A DNA stretch of 64,000 nt from Marivirga tractuosa DSM 4126 (lineage in GTDB: Bacteria; Bacteroidota; Bacteroidia; Cytophagales; Cyclobacteriaceae). Both the position numbers and the translations under genes were made by a program. The stretch is from positions 4,393,001 through 4,457,000 of the forward strand of contig NC_014759.1 of the NCBI RefSeq assembly GCF_000183425.1. The letters run 5' to 3'. Below are positions 25,345-34,214 of this stretch, in pieces; positions within the stretch are counted from its first letter, which is position 1; each line of letters begins with the position of its first letter. The notes under the pieces are model-generated. The model was not told where the DNA came from. It made no database searches and saw only the letters and a program-made list of their open reading frames with translations.

Positions 25345-27315
25345 ATGTATAAATTTACTTTTCTTTTGCTTATCAGTTCTCATCTTTGTTTGGCCCAACA
25401 AATAAATCAAAGTGATACTCTTGTTCGAGAAGCAAAAATTGAGTCAACCGTTTTGAGCAATATCGTTAAATTTGGTGTGGATACTCCACCATTAATTCAG
25501 ATATCTGGGGCTCCTAAAGGCTATTATACTTTTTTCTGGGAATTTGGGGATGGTGAGTTTAGCCAAGAGGAAAACCCGGAACATACTTACAAAGAAAAAG
25601 GGGAATATGATGTAAAACTGTGGGTTACGAATAATTATGATGCAGGAAAGACTCCCGCCACCAGACCTGAAAGTGTGAAAATTGATAAGGTTGATTCTCT
25701 ATCTAATGCTTCAGCTTCTCTTTTGGAAGAAGGTGAGATAATGGATTTCACTAAAAACAGAGAACCCATTCCGAATGAAGATTTAGTGGTGGTTTTAACT
25801 TATAAAAATCCATTTAATGAATTAATGGATGGTCAGCTATTCTTTTTCTATAATGAAACGAAATATAAATCGGATAATTTTCAATTAACTGATATTAGAA
25901 CTTATCATGGTGAATATCCAATAGTCAATGAAGATAGAGTGGCTGATATAAGCACTAATCCATTTCAGTCGCTGCTGGCTTTTAATGGTGTAAAACCATT
26001 TAGAACAGCGCAATTAATGCAAGACACCACTAATCAAGAAGAGCTTCAAAAGAAAATTGAAGAATCTAAAGAGAAATTTAGAGAAATGAAGCAAATTGGG
26101 TTTTCTGATTTTCAGCCTGGTGAAGAAAGAAATATTTTCTTTCAATTGAGAACCACGCCTGAGATGTTGAAAGATACCAGTGCCATCATAAGTATCAGAG
26201 GTATTTATGTCCCCAATTCTAATTCTGCCAATCATAGTGTGAAGGAAATGGAAATGGAAATTGTAACTTCTCACGATCCCAATAAGATGACTACAAATGC
26301 CAATCTAATGAATTTCAGGAATCGGAATCAAAAAGATTTTAAATATAAAATTCAGTTTCAGAATAATGGAGAAGGCCCTGCAAATACCGTCCGTTTAGAG
26401 ACTGATGTACCTGAATTATTTGATCAGAAGGAAATTGAACTTTTGGACTTTTACCCTAAATGTGAAATTTGTCCTGAAGAGGATGTAGCTTATAGTTGTC
26501 TGGATACTACCTTTTCAGAAAATAAGATCATATTTACCTTTAAAAACATTTATCTACCGGGAAGTAATCAAAAAGGAGTGAATTCTTATGATTCTACCAA
26601 AGGTTTTGTGAGCTATAAACTCCCGCTTAAGGGCAAAATCAAGAAACAAAAGACACAGAGCCAAACGGCTATTTATTTTGATAAAAACGATCCTATTATT
26701 ACTAATTATGCTACAACTCGATTTACGCCCGGTCTTTCAGTTGGGGTAAAGGCAGGGGTTATGCGAATCGGTAGTTTAGAAAACTATCAAGAATGGTTTC
26801 TAGGCGCAACACTTTCAAGTTATCAAGCATTCAAGGGCTATTTGCAATCAGAAATTATGATTGGATCTAATAATTATACTAGCAGAAGGATCTATACCGA
26901 AAGAACTCCACGAGATGAATTTTTTGTTGATGTTTATGATTATGATGAACAATCAGAATTTCAAAATTTAAGCTTTTATTTCGTCCCAACATCTTATCGA
27001 TATAATTTGACTGATTTTCTAGCCATTGGTGGTGGAATTCAATTGAAATGGGATATTAGATCTAAGGTAGAAAGTGAAAGGGTTGGAGAGTATACTGAGG
27101 TTGTGGAGTCTGAGAATTTTGAACGAAGAGATCCTGAGCAAGATACTTTTGAGCAAACTACCACTAGCGATACTTTTACTAACTTTAATGCTGCTGCTTT
27201 TTTAGATTTAAATGTTGGGATAGCGAGAATTGGACCAAGCCTTGGGTTTCGTTATCATCTTTATGTTAAAGCGCCTAATCAACAATTACAGTTCTATGCT
27301 ATATGGAAATTTTAG
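25345..27315 (+). CDS. PKD-domain protein with C-terminal outer-membrane-like barrel
   Basis: A 656-residue exported protein; the signal peptide ends near SSHLCLAQQ. A PKD domain follows at about residues 45-115, with the hallmark FFWEFGDGEFSQEENPEHTY and a GEYDVKLWV strand. The middle (about 125-430) has beta-rich segments like DUF11/immunoglobulin-type repeats, including FQNNGEGPANTVRLETDVP and a CEICPEED cysteine pair. The last 190 residues alternate amphipathic strands (SVGVKAGVMRIG, LAIGGGIQLKWDI, GIARIGPSLGFRYHLYV) and end QLQFYAIWKF, as in outer-membrane barrels. The frame opens at TTG 25294; ATG 25345 fits the signal peptide. It lies six bases upstream of the TPR-CHAT gene. Confidence 0.78.
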   Translation: MYKFTFLLLISSHLCLAQQINQSDTLVREAKIESTVLSNIVKFGVDTPPLIQISGAPKGYYTFFWEFGDGEFSQEENPEHTYKEKGEYDVKLWVTNNYDAGKTPATRPESVKIDKVDSLSNASASLLEEGEIMDFTKNREPIPNEDLVVVLTYKNPFNELMDGQLFFFYNETKYKSDNFQLTDIRTYHGEYPIVNEDRVADISTNPFQSLLAFNGVKPFRTAQLMQDTTNQEELQKKIEESKEKFREMKQIGFSDFQPGEERNIFFQLRTTPEMLKDTSAIISIRGIYVPNSNSANHSVKEMEMEIVTSHDPNKMTTNANLMNFRNRNQKDFKYKIQFQNNGEGPANTVRLETDVPELFDQKEIELLDFYPKCEICPEEDVAYSCLDTTFSENKIIFTFKNIYLPGSNQKGVNSYDSTKGFVSYKLPLKGKIKKQKTQSQTAIYFDKNDPIITNYATTRFTPGLSVGVKAGVMRIGSLENYQEWFLGATLSSYQAFKGYLQSEIMIGSNNYTSRRIYTERTPRDEFFVDVYDYDEQSEFQNLSFYFVPTSYRYNLTDFLAIGGGIQLKWDIRSKVESERVGEYTEVVESENFERRDPEQDTFEQTTTSDTFTNFNAAAFLDLNVGIARIGPSLGFRYHLYVKAPNQQLQFYAIWKF

Positions 27316-27321
27316 GGTTTT

Positions 27322-29925
27322 ATGAAAATTGAACTACTAGCCAGAATATCTGTGATTTCCTTAATATCAGTTTTATTAGTATTTAACAGTAAAATAAGTG
27401 CCCAAGATTTAAGCGATAGCATTTATCATGATGTAGATGAATTAGTTGCTGATTATCCGTCTTTAACCTCAATCAATACCTATCAATTAAAAATTAAGGA
27501 AGAATATTCAAACCTAAAAACAGATGAAGAGCGAATGGCTTTGCTCATTATGCATTGTAATTTGGGTTATTATTTAAAAGAATACCAAAAGCATTATGAC
27601 GCAATTCATCACTACCAAAAAGCATGGAGTCTTTATCATAATTATGATTTAACTAATTATGATATTATCGAATATTGCCTCAAACCACTAGGGAATCTTT
27701 TAACCATTACAGGAAACTATGCAGATGCTGAAAATATAATTACTCAGTACATGAGAATTGCTAAATCACAAAAAAATGAGGAAGCGATCACTGCTGGAAT
27801 AATAAATTTATCGGTTGTTTACCATAATATTGGTAATTATCAGGATGCGCTTCAATTACTGGAAAGTCATCTTGAAAAAGAAACAATTTCGGAAGAGCAA
27901 AAAGGATTGATTGAAAATAATATTGCCACGAATTTACTGGCTCTTCAAATGCATGATGAAGTTAAAAAGAGAGTGGAAAACCAAAAGAAAGAATCTGTTC
28001 CCAGCCTTAAAACTAAAGCTCAGTTTTTGATTAAAGAGAAAGAATACGATGCCGCAAGTAAAGTTTTAGATGAGGTTGAATCCCTTCTAATTGAAAGCAA
28101 TAGCCCTCGCCAATTAGCTAAGTTTTATGTAGAGAAAGCTAGTTTTCATTTTTATAGATCAGAAAAAGATAGTGCGCTAGGATTACTTCATAAAGCATTC
28201 AATTTATTGCTTCCAGGCATCGAACTTGAAGAAGTTAAGCAGAATAGCTCCCTTCTTTACCCTGAGAACACATTTATTGATATTTTTGATGGACTTGCTC
28301 AATATTCTGAGGGATTAAACCGAAAGCTCAGCTATTATGATCTAAGCTTTTATGTATCTGGTTTATTTATAAATAAAATTAATGATTCACAATCTCAATT
28401 GATTTATCAAACCTCCAATAGAGATAGGAGTGAGAAATGCCTTCAATTATTATTTAAAGAATTTCAATATTCAAATAATGACTCATTAATTTGGAGGGGC
28501 TTGAAATATGCAGAACAAAATAAAGCAAGAGTTCTAAAAGGCTCTTTACATAGAAAGTCATTGATTGAAGAATATCCAAATGATAGCTTACTGCAATTTC
28601 AACAGTATCTAATTGAAGAACAGCAATCATTAATAGGCGAATTAGTTCGAAAGCAATTTTCTAATCATCAAGACGAAAAAGAATCAATGATTAGCCAAAA
28701 ATTTATTGAGATAAATATTAAGATTAGTGAAACGCAAAACCTATTAAATGAAAAGTATCCTCATTCTTCATTAAGAAATAAAATAAAATTTGATTCTCTG
28801 CAGAACCAATTACAAACCGATGATGCTCAACTTCTTTACTATTTCTTCGGAGTTGAGGATTTATATTCTTTTAAAATTGATCAATCAAATATTAGTTGGG
28901 TCAAAAATAAAGCTAGTGAAGATTTTAAAAATGAATTGGTTCAGTTCATTCAATTGTTTGAATCCCCTTCAATTATAAATAATGATATTCCTCATTTTAT
29001 AGATCAGTCCTATAAGTATCATCAGTTATTGGGTAAAGACATTATTGAGCAACACAAAAACTTGATAATTATTCCAGACGGCTTGCTTAGTTTCTTGCCA
29101 TTTGAAGCTTTAATGAAGGAAAAAGTTGAACATCGTAATTTTAATAAAATGCCATTTTGGTTGAAGGATCATACTATTTCATATAATGCGTCACTCGAAT
29201 TTTACCAACAAAATCAAAAGGAAATCAGCTTAAAAAGTATCTATGGAGCTTTTCCAATTTATAAGAATACTGATAGATACTTAAAGAGTTCTGAAGAGGA
29301 AGCAAAAATGATTCGTGATAAATTTAAAGGTGAGATAGATCAAAATGAAAATGCCACAAAAGTTAATTTCTTAGAAAATGCGAATAGATTTGATATCCTA
29401 CATCTATCAGCCCATGCTTCAGGAGGTAGTTTTTCGCTTCCTGCTTACGTTGAGTTTATAGATGATGTTTTACTATTGCCCGAGCTTAATGCCCAAAAAA
29501 TTACGGCAAGTTTGGTGGTTTTAAGTGCTTGTGAAACGGGGGTAGGAAAAATAATTAAAGGGGCAACCCCCATGAGTTTAGCAAGAGGTTTTCATTTTGC
29601 AGGTGTAAAAAATGTTTTAATGACCCAATGGAAAGTGAATGATTTTGCTACTTTTAATTTGATGAATCATTTTTATGAGGTTTTGCAAAGCAAACAATCT
29701 CCTTCAAACGCCATTCAGAAGGCTAAAATCTCTTATTTAGATGACGAATCGATTAATAATTTAGAAAAATCGCCTTATTATTGGGCAGGTTTTACCTATT
29801 ACGGAAAACCTATAAATGGTGATCAAACAAATACAAATTTCAGGTATTTTTACATCATCTTTTTAATTGCCATCATCTTTCTTCTTGGGCTTTATGCGTT
29901 TAGGAGAGTTCAAAAAAAGCAATAA
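27322..29925 (+). CDS. Secreted TPR-CHAT protease-like protein with C-terminal anchor
   Basis: An 867-residue protein. Residues 1-28 form a signal peptide (ISLISVLLVFNSKISAQ). TPR-like repeats span roughly 60-430 (YYLKEYQKHYDAIHHYQKAW, GIINLSVVYHNIGNYQDALQ). The C-terminal CHAT domain (about 540-830) has the caspase-like pair His698 in LHLSAHASGG and Cys737 in LSACETGVG, plus AMSLARGF-type ATPMSLARGFHFAGVKN and the late YYWAGFTYYG strand. One helix (about 840-858) followed by RRVQKKQ anchors the end. TPR and CHAT therefore lie in the periplasm. CHAT domains are caspase-family peptidases; the substrate is not known. It overlaps trmN6 by one base. Confidence 0.85.
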   Translation: MKIELLARISVISLISVLLVFNSKISAQDLSDSIYHDVDELVADYPSLTSINTYQLKIKEEYSNLKTDEERMALLIMHCNLGYYLKEYQKHYDAIHHYQKAWSLYHNYDLTNYDIIEYCLKPLGNLLTITGNYADAENIITQYMRIAKSQKNEEAITAGIINLSVVYHNIGNYQDALQLLESHLEKETISEEQKGLIENNIATNLLALQMHDEVKKRVENQKKESVPSLKTKAQFLIKEKEYDAASKVLDEVESLLIESNSPRQLAKFYVEKASFHFYRSEKDSALGLLHKAFNLLLPGIELEEVKQNSSLLYPENTFIDIFDGLAQYSEGLNRKLSYYDLSFYVSGLFINKINDSQSQLIYQTSNRDRSEKCLQLLFKEFQYSNNDSLIWRGLKYAEQNKARVLKGSLHRKSLIEEYPNDSLLQFQQYLIEEQQSLIGELVRKQFSNHQDEKESMISQKFIEINIKISETQNLLNEKYPHSSLRNKIKFDSLQNQLQTDDAQLLYYFFGVEDLYSFKIDQSNISWVKNKASEDFKNELVQFIQLFESPSIINNDIPHFIDQSYKYHQLLGKDIIEQHKNLIIIPDGLLSFLPFEALMKEKVEHRNFNKMPFWLKDHTISYNASLEFYQQNQKEISLKSIYGAFPIYKNTDRYLKSSEEEAKMIRDKFKGEIDQNENATKVNFLENANRFDILHLSAHASGGSFSLPAYVEFIDDVLLLPELNAQKITASLVVLSACETGVGKIIKGATPMSLARGFHFAGVKNVLMTQWKVNDFATFNLMNHFYEVLQSKQSPSNAIQKAKISYLDDESINNLEKSPYYWAGFTYYGKPINGDQTNTNFRYFYIIFLIAIIFLLGLYAFRRVQKKQ

Positions 29926-30638
29926 TGTCCATATTCCAATTCAAAGAATTCTCTGTTGAGCAGAAAAATAGTCCGGCTAAAATCACTACTGATGCAACGG
30001 TTTTTGCGGCTTCTCTTCAAATTTCATCAAATGTAAGAGCAGTTTTGGAAGTGGGTACGGGTACTGGAGTTCTATCTTTAATGTTAGCTCAGCGATTTTC
30101 AGATATTAAAATCGATGCTGTAGAAATTAATCCAATTGCCTACGAAGAAGCTCAAAACAATTTCAAAAATTCTAAATGGAATGCTCGACTAAAAGTTGTT
30201 TTAGAAGATTTTATTGAGTTTGAAACTGATCATAAATATGATTTAATATTCTCTAATCCTCCCTTTTTCAAAGACAATCTTCAATCTAAAACCAATCATG
30301 GTAAAAATACGGCTTACCATACCAACCAACTCTCTTTTGAAGCCTTAGCAAAAGGGATTGATTTGAATTTAGCTGAAAATGGTGAAGCTCACATTATGCT
30401 TCCATTTTATGAAATGTCCTTATTTGAAAAGGAGATGAATAAAGTTGGATTTCAATGCAAAAGAATAACTGAATTAAGGCATCAAGCTGGAAGTAAAGTG
30501 ATCAGACTTTTTACTGTGTATGATAGGAGAGAAGAGGGAGTGAATATAGAAAAAGAAGTAATAATAGTGAGGGATGAAAACAATGATTTTCACTACTCAT
30601 ATATTAATTCGATGAAAGATTTTTTGACAATATTCTAA
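29925..30638 (+). CDS. trmN6: tRNA1(Val) adenine-37 N6-methyltransferase
   Basis: A 237-residue SAM-dependent methyltransferase of the TrmN6/YfiC group, which modifies A37 of tRNA1-Val. The SAM motif is VLEVGTGTGVLSLMLAQ, the acidic ribose-binding segment VEINPIAYEEA, and the N6-adenine catalytic motif NPPF occurs at residues 111-114. The N-terminus FQFKEFSVEQKNSPAKITTD is typical of YfiC. It overlaps the CHAT gene through TAATG, probably a cotranscription effect rather than a functional link. Confidence 0.9.
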   Translation: MSIFQFKEFSVEQKNSPAKITTDATVFAASLQISSNVRAVLEVGTGTGVLSLMLAQRFSDIKIDAVEINPIAYEEAQNNFKNSKWNARLKVVLEDFIEFETDHKYDLIFSNPPFFKDNLQSKTNHGKNTAYHTNQLSFEALAKGIDLNLAENGEAHIMLPFYEMSLFEKEMNKVGFQCKRITELRHQAGSKVIRLFTVYDRREEGVNIEKEVIIVRDENNDFHYSYINSMKDFLTIF

Positions 30639-30663
30639 TTTTTCATCTATATAATTTAATGAT

Positions 30664-30787
30664 AAAACCTGTCAGGTTTTCTTAAATTATCATTTTTAGT
30701 TTCCGGTCGGTGTGTCACCGACCGGGGTAGAATCCATGGTTGGTGGCACACCAACCATTTAACCTTCAATTGAAAACCTGACAGGTC
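30664..30787. repeat. Composite inverted-repeat element with two internal hairpins
   Basis: ACCTGTCAGGTTTTC (30667-30681) and GAAAACCTGACAGGT (30772-30786) are perfect 15-bp outer arms. Inside lie two perfect 10-bp hairpins: CCGGTCGGTG/CACCGACCGG (30703-30725) and ATGGTTGGTG/CACCAACCAT (30736-30758), which resemble each other apart from C/T changes. The inner part is much more GC-rich than the neighbourhood. It sits between convergent genes and looks like a miniature or REP-type mobile repeat that may also stop transcription. Confidence 0.65.
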
Positions 30788-30813
30788 TAATTAACTAGAA
30801 ATAAAGAAGTACC

Positions 30814-32154
30814 CTAATCCTTTAATTCTCTTTCAGTTTCATTAAAGCTTACGCCCATTCCCTGCAATTCTTCTAAAATTGGAGCATAAATTTCTTCTTT
30901 AATCGGTACTTGAACACCTCTTAAATTTATTTTTCCATTTAGAATGTTTTTAATGGCAATACCTAATGGCCAGCCTACTGTTTTTGACATGGCGGTTTCT
31001 TTTTGGTCATCGCCTATAGAAACAATAGATGAATCCAATTGATATTTTTTGCCTTCCAATTCATATTCAAATTGGTGTTGCATCACAATCATATCCTTAT
31101 CATCAGGATCCAAACTCATTTTTTCTTCCATTATGGCTTGCATAACTTGAGCAGGGCTTCCTTCTGAAATGGGTACTTTTTTATCTTCAAAAATACCCAT
31201 CCACTCCAATCTTTTGAAAACGTCAGAATCTTTTTTGATATTAAGGCTTTCGCATAACTTATCTTCTACAGAAGTTGATTTGTCATATTTTAAAAAGGCA
31301 TTAATAAAGTCCCTTTTCGACATTTCTTCCAAACCTTCCATTTGGTACGTGTCATCCGTAACGCCTAATTGGACAAAAACATCCCAAGCATCGCAAAATC
31401 CAGCTTTTCTGAAAGTTCCCCTTATCAAAGTAGGGATGTCCTCTATTCCATAAACTTTTCTATATGCCAAAGAATCTCTGTTGGGATAGCCTTCAAAATC
31501 ACCTAAGCTTGCAACTTCAATATTTTCATATCTGCTGAATAATTTGTGATAAGGAATGTATTTGTATCTGCCATTTCTTATGAATCGTGCAGTTCCTTGC
31601 CCTGCTAAAACTACATTTCTCGGATTCCATGTAAATTTATAATGCCAAGGGTTATTGTCACTTTCAGGAGAAACCAAACCGCCAGTATAAGATTTGAAGG
31701 AAGTCAACTTCCCACCTTTTTTTCTGATATTGTTCATGGCTTCCATGGCCGTCATATGGTCGATTCCAGGATCAAGTCCACATTCCATCAAGATTAGCGT
31801 GTTTTTGCTTTTGGCAATGTCGGATAGGTCATTGACTTCCGGGCTGTTGTAAGAAGCCGTAACCATATGTTTACCTAAATCAACGCAAGCGGTGGCCACT
31901 TTAGGATGAAAGCGGGCTGGCAACATGGAAATCACTAAATCTGCCTTGGCAATTTCATCTTTAGTTTGGATTTCATTTAAAATATCAAATTGAATAAATG
32001 ATGTGTTTGGATGTCCGCCTGCTTTTTCTTCAGCAAGTTTTATATCAAAATCACCGATTTTGATATGCCATTCTTCTCTTTCGGCATTCCTTTTAAGGTA
32101 ATTAATTAATGAGGTTGCAGATCGGCCTGCTCCCAATAATAAAATGTTTTGCAT
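30814..32154 (-). CDS. Saccharopine dehydrogenase-like oxidoreductase (LYS9 type)
   Basis: A 446-residue NAD(P)-dependent enzyme. The Rossmann fingerprint LLLGAGRSATSLINYL opens the protein, VISMLPARFHPKVATACVDLGKHMVTASY follows as the substrate-side helix, and ECGLDPGIDHMTAMEAM plus KFTWNPRNVVLAGQGTARF match the glutamate-forming saccharopine reductase family. In fungi LYS9 acts in lysine synthesis; in bacteria homologues may act in lysine degradation or polyamine chemistry. It is monocistronic, with its own promoter element. Since dapB in this window implies the diaminopimelate route, a degradative role is more likely, by inference. Confidence 0.87.
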   Translation of the reverse strand: MQNILLLGAGRSATSLINYLKRNAEREEWHIKIGDFDIKLAEEKAGGHPNTSFIQFDILNEIQTKDEIAKADLVISMLPARFHPKVATACVDLGKHMVTASYNSPEVNDLSDIAKSKNTLILMECGLDPGIDHMTAMEAMNNIRKKGGKLTSFKSYTGGLVSPESDNNPWHYKFTWNPRNVVLAGQGTARFIRNGRYKYIPYHKLFSRYENIEVASLGDFEGYPNRDSLAYRKVYGIEDIPTLIRGTFRKAGFCDAWDVFVQLGVTDDTYQMEGLEEMSKRDFINAFLKYDKSTSVEDKLCESLNIKKDSDVFKRLEWMGIFEDKKVPISEGSPAQVMQAIMEEKMSLDPDDKDMIVMQHQFEYELEGKKYQLDSSIVSIGDDQKETAMSKTVGWPLGIAIKNILNGKINLRGVQVPIKEEIYAPILEELQGMGVSFNETERELKD

Positions 32155-32179
32155 AGTTTTCTTTTCGTTTCCAGTGGGG

Positions 32180-32187
32180 CAAAGTTA
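32180..32187 (-). promoter_or_regulatory. Candidate -7 element for the saccharopine dehydrogenase gene
   Basis: Reads TAACTTTG on the minus strand, an exact TAnnTTTG match, 25 bases before the ATG at 32154. No -33 TTTG is seen at the expected distance. Confidence 0.45.
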
Positions 32188-32462
32188 TTAATATGAAATG
32201 CAGAAAAAACTGAGAAGCAAAAAAATTAGTCGAAAAATGTAATTTAAGTAACATTTTGTAAGAACAGCTCTTTATTATTGCAGATATAATTTATTAATCT
32301 TAATATTAAATGACATTTTAATTTTTTAAGATTCTTTAGTATAAAGCAGTTTGAGGTTTTTAGAAATATTAATATAAAACATACATATAGAATGTTTTTC
32401 CAGTTGATTTTTATTAATTGTGAGAAGAAATTGTTTTTTAGTAGAACAGATGCATAATCCAC
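32188..32462. other. AT-rich spacer upstream of cheR
   Basis: About 275 bases between divergent genes with no convincing frame. A 72-codon minus-strand frame depends on a GTG start next to cheR and looks like chance. No TAnnTTTG was found close to cheR on the plus strand. Confidence 0.35.
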
Positions 32463-33293
32463 ATGAATAGACAGGATATAGAAATATCGGATTTGAGGCG
32501 CATTACTGAATTGGTAAAGGAGCAGTACAGGTATGATTTTACCAATTATGCAATGTCCTCTTTTCGTAGAAGGATACTTCGAATAATGGAGCTCTATAAA
32601 TTCGGGTCTGCTGATCTATTGATCAAAAGGTTGAAAGATGATAAATCTTTTTTTGATGAATTTATAGCTGAAATTACTGTGAATGTTACAGAAATGTTCC
32701 GTGACCCTCCCTTCTGGCGAGAATTAAGGGATAATGTAATTCCTAATATCTTATTAAACCATAACACCATTAGTATTTGGCATGCTGGCTGCTCCTCCGG
32801 TGAAGAAGTATTTTCTATGGCTATATTACTTAAGGAAATGGGTATTTTGGATAAAGCCAAAATAATTGCAACTGATATAGATAAAGTCATTCTTGAGAAA
32901 GCTAAAAAAGGACACTACTCCATGAAAAACATGGAGTTGAATGAAAAGAACTATATCCGTTTCGAAGGTAAAAATAATTTCAAAGACTACTTTAAAGAAG
33001 AAAACGGAAAAGCCGTTATGGAGAAATCTTTAATACAAAATGTCTCTTTTAGAGAACACGATCTTGTGCAAGGTGTGGTCTTTAATAAATTTGATTTAAT
33101 CCTGTGTAGAAATGTGATGATTTACTTTAATCAAAACCTGCAAAATGAAGTCTTAAAGAAGCATCACGAAAGTTTATTCAAATATGGTTATCTGGTTATA
33201 GGCTCCAAAGAATCTTTAATTTGGTGTGAAATTGCCAATAAATTCATAGTAGTAAATAACGAAGAGAAAATTTATAAGAAAATTAAAGACTGA
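32463..33293 (+). CDS. CheR-type protein-glutamate methyltransferase
   Basis: A 276-residue cytoplasmic protein. The N-terminal helical CheR domain (about 1-70, with SSFRRRILRIMEL) precedes the SAM-binding domain: VTEMFRDPPFWREL, ISIWHAGCSSGEEVFSMAILL, ATDIDKVILEKA and FDLILCRNVMIYFN. CheR methylates glutamates on chemoreceptors, but here no methyl-accepting receptor or CheA/CheW is seen. With the receiver-less CheB 22 bases downstream it probably belongs to a reversible protein-methylation module that acts on the membrane sensors further along. Confidence 0.87.
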   Translation: MNRQDIEISDLRRITELVKEQYRYDFTNYAMSSFRRRILRIMELYKFGSADLLIKRLKDDKSFFDEFIAEITVNVTEMFRDPPFWRELRDNVIPNILLNHNTISIWHAGCSSGEEVFSMAILLKEMGILDKAKIIATDIDKVILEKAKKGHYSMKNMELNEKNYIRFEGKNNFKDYFKEENGKAVMEKSLIQNVSFREHDLVQGVVFNKFDLILCRNVMIYFNQNLQNEVLKKHHESLFKYGYLVIGSKESLIWCEIANKFIVVNNEEKIYKKIKD

Positions 33294-33315
33294 GGTCTGT
33301 ACAAAATAGTACTCA

Positions 33316-33909
33316 ATGGCTCGATTTAATCTTGATAATAAATATAAAGCGATAGTAATCGGAGGATCTGCAGGTAGTTTTCAGGGTATAACCCAAATTC
33401 TTTCTTCTATTCCTGCTGATTTCAGCTTGCCTATTATCCTATGTTTACATAGATTAAAGCACGTGCGCAATGGTTTTGTGGAAGCATTGTCTATAAAAAG
33501 CATTAAGCCCGTAGTGGAGCCTTATGATAAGGAAAATATTAAAAGAGGGAAGGTTTATTTAGCCCCAGCAAACTATCATCTTTCCATTGAGCTAGGTAAT
33601 TCAATTGCTTTGTCTACAGAAGAGATGTTCAATAATTCCAGGCCTTCTATCGATATCACTTTAGAAACTGCGGCCTATAATTACAGAGATAAATTGATTG
33701 GTATTTTATTGTCCGGAGCAAACAAAGATGGAGCCTTGGGGATGAAGAGAATTAAAGATAGAAAAGGGCTTACTATCATCCAAGATCCAGAAGAATGCAT
33801 GATAGATACCATGCCAACTGCGGCAAAAAATATAACCGAAATTGATTACACTTTAAAAGTTCAAGAGATTATCCAATTCTTAAAGGAATTGGATAAATTG
33901 TATAAATGA
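33316..33909 (+). CDS. CheB-type methylesterase without receiver domain
   Basis: A 197-residue protein made only of the CheB esterase domain. The catalytic triad is visible as Ser18 (IGGSAGSFQG), His45 (LCLHRLKH) and Asp138 (GANKDGALGM). The usual N-terminal receiver domain is absent, so activity is not controlled by CheA phosphorylation in the classic way. It directly follows cheR. CheB removes methyl groups or deamidates receptor glutamines; the target here is unknown. Confidence 0.87.
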   Translation: MARFNLDNKYKAIVIGGSAGSFQGITQILSSIPADFSLPIILCLHRLKHVRNGFVEALSIKSIKPVVEPYDKENIKRGKVYLAPANYHLSIELGNSIALSTEEMFNNSRPSIDITLETAAYNYRDKLIGILLSGANKDGALGMKRIKDRKGLTIIQDPEECMIDTMPTAAKNITEIDYTLKVQEIIQFLKELDKLYK

Positions 33910-34214
33910 TTTTTAATTTTTTGCCTAAAAAGCGATACAATTATATATATTTGATGATGTTTGCAATTGGCAAGCATATTATTTTTTGGGATTTGGTTGA
34001 CTTTAAATCAGAAGATAAAATGTGATTTTATTATATTCTAAGTGAAGACTGGGAGTATTTCAAACAGTTGTTTTTTATATAATAATTTTTTTAACATTTT
34101 TCTCCTTTATAATTATTCATTTTAAAAATGAAATTGAATTTTAGACATCACAAGAATTTAAGTCCTCATAGTTAAGGGGCAAGTTGTGGCGATTATAAAA
34201 TTGTACTATTACAC
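33910..34214. other. Intergenic region between cheB and the GAF protein gene
   Basis: 305 AT-rich bases. It includes a candidate promoter at 33920-33953 and a perfect palindrome TTCATTTT-A-AAAATGAA at 34116-34132. No terminator hairpin was seen after cheB and no gene was recognised. Confidence 0.35.
33920..33953 (+). promoter_or_regulatory. Candidate promoter with long leader before the GAF protein gene
   Basis: TTTG (33920-33923), a 22-base spacer and TATATTTG (33946-33953) match the Bacteroidota promoter pattern, the spacer being one or two bases long. The next gene starts 260 bases later, so it would have a long 5' leader, or the promoter drives a small RNA. Confidence 0.35.

Noticed and set aside
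22675..29925. Type III-E CRISPR (Craspase) locus
   Set aside because: A TPR-CHAT protein and a sigma factor occur, but there is no repeat array and no Cas effector, and the CHAT protein has a signal peptide.
32244..32462. 72-codon minus-strand frame before cheR
   Set aside because: Requires a GTG start abutting cheR and has an AT-driven composition (Asn, Leu, Ile, Lys) without family pattern.
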